From Acidihalobacter sp. (lineage in GTDB: Bacteria; Pseudomonadota; Gammaproteobacteria; DSM-5130; Acidihalobacteraceae): a stretch of DNA of 64,000 bases. Made by a program: the position numbers and the translations under genes. The notes under the pieces were generated by a model. The model worked only from the letters and a program-made list of their open reading frames with translations, did not search any database and was not told where the DNA came from. Where the stretch lies: positions 1 through 64,000 of the forward strand of contig JALUXU010000015.1 of the NCBI GenBank assembly GCA_027013225.1, written 5' to 3'. Positions within the stretch are counted from its first letter, which is position 1; every line of letters starts with the position of its first letter. Shown here piece after piece: positions 57,591 through 64,000 of the stretch.

Positions 57591-58025
57591 ATGACATTCG
57601 ACCCTGATCGCGTCAACGCTTCATTTGCCTTCGAAGAAGGTATTTTGCAAACCTTACGCCAGGAATGGATCGAACTACTGGACGTGGCCGTATTCGGCGA
57701 CATTCGCGCCAACAAGCTTGGCGCGATCGACCGACTGCGTAAGCGCCTGCTTGAATGCGGGGAAGGTCTGCACTCGCTCACCAACGATCGCAGTTGGATT
57801 CCCCATCCGCGCGAACAGATCAAGAGCGCCATGGGGTCGAGCGTGAAACTCAGAGATACCTTACTGGGACTGGAACGCGCCGCACAGACGTTGAACGGCG
57901 GCGTAGATTTCCCCGCGTTCGAGAAAAAACTGTTGCATTTTCGCCACACTCTATTGAAATTAATCGAAAATCATGAGAATCAATGGGCCAGTTTACTTGA
58001 CGAACAATACAATGATCCCAATTAA
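57591..58025 (+). CDS. Conserved-looking helical protein of unknown function
   Basis: I do not recognise this 144-residue protein. It is predicted to be mostly helical and acidic/basic mixed, with FAFEEGILQTLRQEWIELLD, KLGAIDRLRKRLLECGEGL and KLLHFRHTLLKLIENHENQW. It has no signal peptide and one cysteine. The ATG at 57591 follows a good GGGAG ribosome-binding site, and codon use resembles its neighbours, so it is very likely a real gene. It lies 47 bp after murU and could be co-transcribed with it. Confidence 0.75.
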   Translation: MTFDPDRVNASFAFEEGILQTLRQEWIELLDVAVFGDIRANKLGAIDRLRKRLLECGEGLHSLTNDRSWIPHPREQIKSAMGSSVKLRDTLLGLERAAQTLNGGVDFPAFEKKLLHFRHTLLKLIENHENQWASLLDEQYNDPN

Positions 58026-58084
58026 GCGTGATAAATTGATACTGGTGCTCTACTCAGCGTTATGATGTCGGTTTCTGGCGACAG

Positions 58085-58166
58085 TTGCCAAGCAATCCTT
58101 ACCGCGCCTAGAATCCACATCGTAGGTAAAGCCAAATTCGGTCGACCCACTTTTAACATTCAGGAG
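58085..58166 (+). promoter_or_regulatory. Promoter and ribosome-binding site of the OmpA-domain gene
   Basis: TTGCCA at 58085-58090 and TAGAAT at 58109-58114 are separated by 18 bp and form a sigma70-type promoter about 60 bp before the gene. AGGAG at 58162-58166 lies 7 bp before the ATG, a strong ribosome-binding site fitting an abundant envelope protein. Confidence 0.55.
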
Positions 58167-58173
58167 ATTCAAC

Positions 58174-58848
58174 ATGTATCAAACCAAAACCCGTATTCTG
58201 AGCAAATTGGCTCTAGGCATCGGTCTTGCTTTGCCTATGAGCGCTTTCGCCATGCCGGGCTATTGGACGAACAGTAACGGCCAAGCCTGGAACAGCGCCT
58301 ATGCCAAGGGCCATTGCTGGAGAACGCCTTGGTGGCAAAAAGGCGATGCCAACGCCCAGTGCGATGCCTACCTGATGCCCAAACCGAAGCCCGTAGCCAT
58401 GCCGGCACCGGCACCGAAACCGAGTTACAAGATCGTAACCCTGAATACCGTTGCCAGTGGCGAAGCTTATTTCGGATTCAACAAATATGACTTGACTCCC
58501 GGCCAGATCGCCAAACTGAGTGCAGCGTTCAAAGGGCTTAAGAATGCTGACATCAAGGATGTCAAAGTCACCGGTTACACCGATCGAATTGGTTCCCTCA
58601 AATACAACATGAAGCTGGGTCTCAAGCGTGCCGAAACCGTGGCCAAATACATCGAAACCCATTACGGCATTCCGGCGGACAAGATCATGATCAAATCTAT
58701 GGGACCCGCCGATCCTGTGGTCAACTGCCCCGGCACCAAGGTTACGCCCGCTCTGATCAAATGCTTGGCGCCCAACCGCCGCACTGTGGTGCGTATCGAT
58801 ATGGTGGTGAAAAAAGAGGTGCCTGCCAGCATGCAAAATGGCGGTTGA
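58174..58848 (+). CDS. OmpA-domain envelope protein
   Basis: The 224-residue protein has a signal peptide (LSKLALGIGLALPMSAFA, cleavage near residue 26), a short region with WNSAYAKGHCWRTPWW and AQCDAYLMPKP, a Pro/Ala/Lys linker, and a C-terminal OmpA-like peptidoglycan-binding domain (about 95-215) with AYFGFNKYDLTPGQ, VTGYTDRIGS and LKRAETVAKYI. It lacks an N-terminal beta-barrel, so it is a periplasmic or outer-membrane-associated anchor rather than a porin. It has its own promoter and terminator, so it is a single-gene unit. Confidence 0.92.
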   Translation: MYQTKTRILSKLALGIGLALPMSAFAMPGYWTNSNGQAWNSAYAKGHCWRTPWWQKGDANAQCDAYLMPKPKPVAMPAPAPKPSYKIVTLNTVASGEAYFGFNKYDLTPGQIAKLSAAFKGLKNADIKDVKVTGYTDRIGSLKYNMKLGLKRAETVAKYIETHYGIPADKIMIKSMGPADPVVNCPGTKVTPALIKCLAPNRRTVVRIDMVVKKEVPASMQNGG

Positions 58849-58874
58849 TCAAACCTTTTGAAATCCAATGCAAG

Positions 58875-58900
58875 GGGCGGACTTAGGTTCGCCCATTTTT
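58875..58900 (+). terminator. Intrinsic terminator of the OmpA-domain gene
   Basis: GGGCGGAC at 58875-58882 pairs with GTTCGCCC at 58887-58894 (8 bp, one G-T pair) around a TTAG loop, followed by A and TTTTT at 58896-58900. It lies 26 bp after the stop codon and is the clearest intrinsic terminator in the window. Confidence 0.85.
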
Positions 58901-58926
58901 ATGTCCGTTACAAAAATGTAAAGCCC

Positions 58927-60108
58927 ATGAGAAAACCCGCGCATCTTGAGCGTTTTGGCCAGCGCACCCGCCTTGTCCATTTAGGAAGAGACCCTGCTGT
59001 CCAGCATGGTTTCGTCAATCCTCCCATCTATCGCGGCTCCACGGTGCTTTTCGAAAGTATGGACGATTTGCTCCACGACCGGGCAGAGTACACCTACGGA
59101 CTGCAGGGCACCCCCACGCACACTGCCTTACAAACTGCCTGGAACCAGTTGACAGGCGCTGCAGGCACTCTTTTGGCTCCTTCCGGTTTAATGGCGATCA
59201 CCACCGCGCTGCTTGCCGTACTTCAAAATGGCGATCACCTTTTGGTCACCGATTCGGTGTACGGCCCTACCCGAAGGTTCTGCGACACGGTACTCAAACA
59301 ATTCGGTGTCGAAACTGAGTATTTCGATCCGCGTATGGGTGCAAAGATTAAGGTTTTGATGCGCCCCAACACGCGCGCCGTTTTTCTCGAATCACCGGGT
59401 TCGCTGACTTTCGAGATTCAGGACGTACCAGCCATCGCGCAGGTTGCGCATGCTCACGCCGCCGCCGTACTTTTGGACAACACTTGGGCTACACCATTAT
59501 TTTTCGACGCTTATGCGCATGGCGTGGATATCAATATCGAGGCCGGCACCAAATATCTTGGCGGCAGCTCCGACCTTCTGCTTGGCTTGGTTTCGGCTAA
59601 CAGCCGCTATTGGCCTCTCCTGCATGCCGCCCATACCTCCCTCGGCAGCGCAGCGGGTTCAGAGGATGTGTATCTTTGTCTCCGGGGTTTACGCACCCTG
59701 GAACCGAGACTGAGGGAATCCGAACGCCAAGCACTGACTATTGCTCGCTGGCTGGAAAAGCGACCGGAAGTCGTAAATGTATTGCATCCTGCGCTGGAAC
59801 AGCACCCGGATCATGCGCTATGGCGACGCGACTTCACTGGCTCGTCAGGGTTGTTTTCCGTGGTTTTGAACCCTGTGTCCCGAGCTGCGCTCGCCGCCAT
59901 GCTCGATGGGTTCGAACTATTCGGCATGGGGTACTCTTGGGGCGGATTCGAAAGTCTAGTGATCCCCTTCGATCCCAGCGGGATACGTACTGCCGCCCCC
60001 TGGGATGCTCCCGGCCCCGCATTGCGCTTCTATATAGGTTTGGAGGCTCTTGATGATCTCATGCTTGATCTGGAAAAAGGCTTCGCGCGTCTACACAGGA
60101 GCAAATGA
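58927..60108 (+). CDS. metC: Cystathionine beta-lyase
   Basis: MetC cleaves cystathionine to homocysteine, pyruvate and ammonia in methionine synthesis. The 393-residue fold-type I PLP enzyme has the start TRLVHLGRDPAVQHGFVNPP, EYTYGLQGTPTHTALQTAW, DNTWATPLFF and the Schiff-base lysine in EAGTKYLGGSSDLLLG. The sequence YSWGGFESL near the end separates MetC from cystathionine gamma-synthase. I chose ATG 58927; earlier in-frame starts lie in the terminator. Its 3' end overlaps the converging CheW-like gene by 18 bp. Confidence 0.93.
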   Translation: MRKPAHLERFGQRTRLVHLGRDPAVQHGFVNPPIYRGSTVLFESMDDLLHDRAEYTYGLQGTPTHTALQTAWNQLTGAAGTLLAPSGLMAITTALLAVLQNGDHLLVTDSVYGPTRRFCDTVLKQFGVETEYFDPRMGAKIKVLMRPNTRAVFLESPGSLTFEIQDVPAIAQVAHAHAAAVLLDNTWATPLFFDAYAHGVDINIEAGTKYLGGSSDLLLGLVSANSRYWPLLHAAHTSLGSAAGSEDVYLCLRGLRTLEPRLRESERQALTIARWLEKRPEVVNVLHPALEQHPDHALWRRDFTGSSGLFSVVLNPVSRAALAAMLDGFELFGMGYSWGGFESLVIPFDPSGIRTAAPWDAPGPALRFYIGLEALDDLMLDLEKGFARLHRSK

Positions 60109-60558
60109 TTGAATTGTGCGTTCTATGTAGGCAAGATCAGGAATCACAACCATCTTCCCCTCTATCTCGGCCATACTGGCGGTCACCTCGCACCTGGACA
60201 ATTCCTGCGCATCCGTGGTGGTAAGTAAATCTTCAGGACCCACCCTGACCGGATGAGGAGGCGCTTTCAGGGGAACAGCATAGTAGCCAAGACCAGGTAT
60301 TCGCTCCAAGGCAAATAAGATGCCAAAACGATGAATACCCTCTAACGGTGATACCTGCTTACCACAGATAACGCCGGGGTCTATCGCCGGAATCTCGAGG
60401 CCGCGCCACTCCAGCTTTCCCAGCAGCCAAGGTTTGTTTTTTTCATTGGGTTGGGATAAAGATTGATCTACAACTTCAGCCAATTCAATCTCGGGAATGG
60501 CCAGGGTAATCCCGCTCATCAATTCCAGAAGCAGTGTATTCAGTTTTCTTAGGGCCAT
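60091..60558 (-). CDS. CheW-like chemotaxis coupling protein
   Basis: The 155-residue protein shows a CheW fold: an early strand MSGITLAIPEIELAEVV, the middle WLLGKLEWRGLEIPAIDPG (equivalent to the CheW GxxxxRG-x-hP-h-hD-h motif) and a late VVIPDLAYIER. Proteins of this type (ChpC and relatives) couple receptors to the ChpA kinase in twitching-motility systems. It lies 42 bp downstream of the ChpA-like gene on the same strand and is probably co-transcribed. Confidence 0.85.
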   Translation of the reverse strand: MALRKLNTLLLELMSGITLAIPEIELAEVVDQSLSQPNEKNKPWLLGKLEWRGLEIPAIDPGVICGKQVSPLEGIHRFGILFALERIPGLGYYAVPLKAPPHPVRVGPEDLLTTTDAQELSRCEVTASMAEIEGKMVVIPDLAYIERTIQSFAPV

Positions 60559-60600
60559 CTAAAGCATGCCTCAGTTTTCAAGTAATGACAGGCCAATAGG

Positions 60601-63600
60601 TCACTTTGTCGCCACGAGCTCATGCAGCGTATCGATCAGTTCGGATTCCTGATAGGGTTTGCCGATGTAATGTTCAATCCCGAGCTCTTTCGCTTTGAGG
60701 CGATGCTTGTCACCTGTTCTGGAAGTGATCATAACGATCGGAATATCCTTAAAGCGCGCGTCATTGCGCATATGGGATGAAAGTTCGTAACCATCCATGC
60801 GCGGCATTTCGATGTCGGTCAAGACAAGATCCGGCTTGCGTTCTTCCAGTAACGCCACTGCTTCCATCCCATCACGTGCCGTGACCACGTCATATCCGTG
60901 TCGCTCCAGCACCCTGGCCGTGACCTTGCGGATGGTAATCGAATCATCGACTACCATGATTGTTGGTTTGCGAACGGCGGTCTGTTTAACTTCTTTCTTG
61001 GCCGCGAATTCTTGTAATCCGATCAGTGCCGCATGGCGAACGAGTCCCGCTGGATCAAGGACAAGGGAGACTTGCCCGTCGCCAAGAATGGTGGCGCCTG
61101 CTACGCCACGAAGCCGTGAAAATTGCGACCCGAGACTATTCACCACGATTTCCTGGCTCCCTCCAAGGCGTTCAGCCTGTAAGGCGACACCCTGAGTGCC
61201 TGAGCGCAGCAAAAGGACGGGATAGTACATATCCTTAAGCACAGCAGGGACTGAAGGGCGCCTTTCAAGAAGTGCCAGCAATGGTCTTAGCTCATAGTTC
61301 TCCCCCAAATATTCATAGTAGGGGGCCTGCTGGGAATAAAGTCTTTCAAGTTCTGCGCCCTGGATGCGAACTAAGGCGGTGAGTCCAGCCAATGGTAATG
61401 AAAAAATGGAATCTTCGGCATAGACAAGCAAGGCTTGGGTAATGCTCAAGGTGAATGGAAGTCGAAGCGTGAATCGAGTTCCTTTCCCGGGTTCAGATTC
61501 GATATTAATCTGCCCGCCAAGCTGCTTCACTTCGCTTGTGACCACATCGAGGCCGACGCCACGGCCGGAAATCTGGCTGAGTCGCTCGGTTGTCGTAAAC
61601 CCAGGCTCCATGATGAGCTGCATGAGGTGCTTTTCATCAAGAGTGGCGTCTTCGGCAATCAGCCCTTTGTCGATTGCCGTCTTCCTCACCGCCTGGATAT
61701 CGATGCCACGGCCGTCGTCTTCGATCTCGATGACGATCTCTGCGCCCTCGCGCGACACATGAATTCTTATCAGCCCTTTTTCCGGTTTGCTTTGTAAAAG
61801 GCGTTCTTCAGGCTGCTCCAGACCATGGTCCACCGCATTTCTGAGTATGTGTTCTAGCGGTGCCGCCAAACGATCCAATACGATACGATCGAGTTCGCTT
61901 TGATCACCTTCTATTCTGAAATTAACCGATTTGCCTAGCTCCTCCGCCGTCTGGCGGACGATCCTGCGAAGGCGTGGGCCGAGCACGCCGAACGGGACCA
62001 TGCGGCTCCGCATCAAACCTTCTTGCAGATCCGTGCTCACCCGCTGCTGTTGACGCAATAGCGTTTGTGCCGTCTCCATGCCCTCCATCAAAAAATTTTC
62101 GATGCTGTTCAGATCGTTCAAACTTTCGGCTAGGGCTCTGGATAGTTGTTGAATGTTGGAATAGCGGTCCAACTCCAGCGGATCGAATCCCTGATGTATC
62201 TCGCTCTCGTCGAATTCTCCGTTTGCGGCTTTGCCGCCCTTGAATCGATAAAGGATTTGAGCTTCGGTTTCCAGCTCCAGCTTACGCAATTGATTGCGCA
62301 AGCGCGAAATAGTTTGGTCTAATTCCATCAGATTGTTTTCTGATGAGCTGAATTGCTGCTCCAGCCGGGAATGATAAATATTGACTTCGCCGGCTTGGTT
62401 CACCAGTTTGTCCAGCAACTCGGCACGGATCCTCACCTGTTCGGCCGTCGGTTTATGGGATATTTCTGAAGCAGGTGGAACCGCTGCCGTTATGTCTTTG
62501 GTCCCGATCTCCGCCACCTCGTTTTGTGCCGGTTTCTCTGATGGCTGACCCGCCTGGGTCGTGCTCGGCCTGGAGGTGGAGGTGTCAACCTTCAGTATCG
62601 AGATTTCGGCTGGCCCGGAGCCTGGCTTTCCAGCAAACGGGAGAGTCTGGGATGATTCGACATCATGTTGGGACTTTATAGCAGCAGGAGGCTGGCTACT
62701 TTCGCCCAAGGGGATTGACAGGCGTCCTGACAGCTCAGTGATCAGTTCATTCTGGGCGTGAACGGGTTGCTTGTCGCGGACCGATTGAAGCATGTCACTC
62801 AACCGGTCAACCGCCTTGTGCAGCAACGAATATTCTTCGGCAGGAACCGAGCCAGGATTCTCTACCAGCGCAAACACGTGAGATTCAAGTGCATGGGTCA
62901 AATCGCCGATCGTTTTGTAGCCCGCCATGCGGGCACTTCCCTTGAGGGTATGTAAATCCCGTTGAATTATCTCGATTGCTTCGCGGGAGTCATCCCTTCC
63001 GTTTTCCCAGCGTTCAATGGCCTCATCGGTACTGCGGATAAGCTCTTCCGCTTCTTCGAGGAAGATCGACGTTAATTCCTCATCCTTATCCGCTGGATTG
63101 TCCGTCTCAAACTCTTTCGGTGAGACAGCGGCTGGCCCAGTCTCGGATAAAGGCTCGTTCTCTGGAATCGGGGGAGTAGTAGTTGGGAGCTCAGAGGACG
63201 GCTCCTGAGATTGCAATCCAGGTTCGGATCCATTCGATTCAAGATTCTGCAGCCCATCCACAACGGAGGCGATGCGACTGGCAAGCGCCGAGGTGTCAGG
63301 CAATGGTTTGCCTTGTTCCAGGGCATCGAGAGTGCTTTCGGACGCAGGGATCACCTCCTGCATAAGCTGGAAAATCGCATGGGAAAGGGGCCGCCCTCTA
63401 CGCTTTAGCTGATCCAGAGCTTTTTCCAATGGCCCAAACAGGGAACTAAGCGACGGAACGTCGATCGCTCTTGAGCTACCATTCAGTGTGTGCAGCGCAA
63501 CAATACATCTTTCATCAATTGTATTGATGCCAGCCTTGCCGCTCCGGTAACTCAGAGCATTCTCCAAAGCATTGAGATGACGTCTTGCCTCCTGAGTAAA

Positions 63601-64000
63601 TATGTTGATTAGCTCGGCGCTAGCTCTATGCTCTGGAAGGGACTCTTGCTGCCCAGACACGAAAGACAACTCTGTATGTCCGGCTGTTTCCAGATCAGGG
63701 GTTTGAGTTTCCTCCGACAGCTGCGCGGGTCCTTTGGACATGTCCTCGTCTTCGGATTTGGACTCCGCGCTCTCGCCGGTCTCGATCTTCGCTTCGGTTT
63801 CCTGAGGAGTTTCCTCTGTTGCAGGAGGGATGGCTTCGATTGGCCGGATGGATGTTGCCGATGTTTCTTCGCCGGCGACAACCGGGGCGGTCTTGCTTTC
63901 GATCAACCCAGGCTCGCCTTCTTCAGATAAATCGGGAGGCGCTTCCAATAGCGTTTCTTCGGCTTGGGGTGTAGCCCCAAATGCATCGATTTGAACATCC
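60601..64000 (-). CDS. chpA: ChpA-type chemotaxis histidine kinase/response regulator hybrid (partial)
   Basis: The frame is open to the right edge, so the N-terminus is missing; about 1,130 residues are visible. In order they show: an acidic Pro/Glu-rich linker; an Hpt domain with ALHTLNGSSRAI; a second Hpt domain with DLHTLKGSARMAG; another linker; a CheA dimerisation segment (RIRAELLDKLVNQAGEVNIY); an HATPase domain with ILRNAVDHGLEQPEERL, IEDDGRGIDI and GRGVGLDVVTSEVKQLGG; a CheW-like domain; and a C-terminal receiver with VVDDSITIRKVTARVL and the phospho-acceptor Asp in LVLTDIEMPRMDG. This is the layout of ChpA, which controls type IV pilus twitching. Confidence 0.9.
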   Translation of the reverse strand, partial: DVQIDAFGATPQAEETLLEAPPDLSEEGEPGLIESKTAPVVAGEETSATSIRPIEAIPPATEETPQETEAKIETGESAESKSEDEDMSKGPAQLSEETQTPDLETAGHTELSFVSGQQESLPEHRASAELINIFTQEARRHLNALENALSYRSGKAGINTIDERCIVALHTLNGSSRAIDVPSLSSLFGPLEKALDQLKRRGRPLSHAIFQLMQEVIPASESTLDALEQGKPLPDTSALASRIASVVDGLQNLESNGSEPGLQSQEPSSELPTTTPPIPENEPLSETGPAAVSPKEFETDNPADKDEELTSIFLEEAEELIRSTDEAIERWENGRDDSREAIEIIQRDLHTLKGSARMAGYKTIGDLTHALESHVFALVENPGSVPAEEYSLLHKAVDRLSDMLQSVRDKQPVHAQNELITELSGRLSIPLGESSQPPAAIKSQHDVESSQTLPFAGKPGSGPAEISILKVDTSTSRPSTTQAGQPSEKPAQNEVAEIGTKDITAAVPPASEISHKPTAEQVRIRAELLDKLVNQAGEVNIYHSRLEQQFSSSENNLMELDQTISRLRNQLRKLELETEAQILYRFKGGKAANGEFDESEIHQGFDPLELDRYSNIQQLSRALAESLNDLNSIENFLMEGMETAQTLLRQQQRVSTDLQEGLMRSRMVPFGVLGPRLRRIVRQTAEELGKSVNFRIEGDQSELDRIVLDRLAAPLEHILRNAVDHGLEQPEERLLQSKPEKGLIRIHVSREGAEIVIEIEDDGRGIDIQAVRKTAIDKGLIAEDATLDEKHLMQLIMEPGFTTTERLSQISGRGVGLDVVTSEVKQLGGQINIESEPGKGTRFTLRLPFTLSITQALLVYAEDSIFSLPLAGLTALVRIQGAELERLYSQQAPYYEYLGENYELRPLLALLERRPSVPAVLKDMYYPVLLLRSGTQGVALQAERLGGSQEIVVNSLGSQFSRLRGVAGATILGDGQVSLVLDPAGLVRHAALIGLQEFAAKKEVKQTAVRKPTIMVVDDSITIRKVTARVLERHGYDVVTARDGMEAVALLEERKPDLVLTDIEMPRMDGYELSSHMRNDARFKDIPIVMITSRTGDKHRLKAKELGIEHYIGKPYQESELIDTLHELVATK

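Noticed and set aside
62870-62885. CACGTG-containing sequence in chpA considered as a second parS
   Set aside because: Only the central hexamer matches; the flanking bases do not fit TGTTT or AAACA.

Overview
The window looks like a chromosomal segment of a free-living gammaproteobacterium outside the Enterobacterales. Support for this: the dnaA-dnaN-recF-gyrB order divergent from rpmH-rnpA-yidD-yidC-mnmE-mnmG-rsmG, a chromosomal ParAB pair with a parS site, the lolB-ispE-tRNA-Gln-prs-rplY-pth-ychF block, an AmgK/MurU cell-wall recycling pair and a ChpA-type chemosensory kinase. Species cannot be read from the sequence. Base composition is moderately GC-rich overall, with two AT-rich islands (about 690-1290 and 17.7-23.9 kb) and a very GC-rich stretch at about 12-15.3 kb.

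Layout. 0-2.6 kb: HEAT-repeat protein, a long AT-rich divergent spacer holding DnaA boxes, a 2OG-Fe(II) oxygenase and a dual-specificity-type phosphatase. 2.6-6.7 kb: glnE (nitrogen control), ilvE and a small CHCC zinc-finger protein. 6.7-17.6 kb: main lipopolysaccharide core locus (waaF, waaC, a WaaE/KdtX-like GT2, a WaaG-like GT4, an O-antigen ligase, three further GT9 proteins and two further GT4 enzymes). 17.7-32.3 kb: replication, segregation and translation core from gyrB through parB. A near-consensus parS lies inside the 3' end of recF. 32.3-43.8 kb: prmC, prfA, hemA (leftward), then a TPR lipoprotein, lolB, ispE, tRNA-Gln, prs, rplY, pth, ychF, and leftward pyrC. 43.9-45.1 kb: a DUF2249-like/hemerythrin protein facing a truncated haemoglobin. 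45.1-45.3 kb: a 164-bp MITE-like element with imperfect 18-bp terminal inverted repeats and a perfect 10-bp target duplication. 45.3-50.0 kb: second LPS locus (LpxL-type acyltransferase, WaaQ-like GT9, GT4, glutamine amidotransferase, polysaccharide deacetylase). 50.2-58.8 kb: rep, murI, a DUF465 protein, an ArnT/PMT-like membrane glycosyltransferase, a SirB1-like protein, amgK, murU, an unknown protein and an OmpA-domain protein. 58.9-64 kb: metC, a CheW-like protein and a ChpA-type hybrid kinase that runs off the right edge.

The dominant themes are envelope biogenesis (six GT9 paralogues, core/lipid A enzymes, lipoprotein insertion, muropeptide recycling) and the origin-proximal housekeeping region. 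The least expected items are the MITE-like element, the parS encoded within recF, the DnaA-box cluster 23 kb away from dnaA (while the dnaA-rpmH spacer has no good DnaA box), and an amidotransferase-deacetylase pair appended to an LPS operon. No CRISPR array, rRNA operon, prophage or transposase gene was seen.
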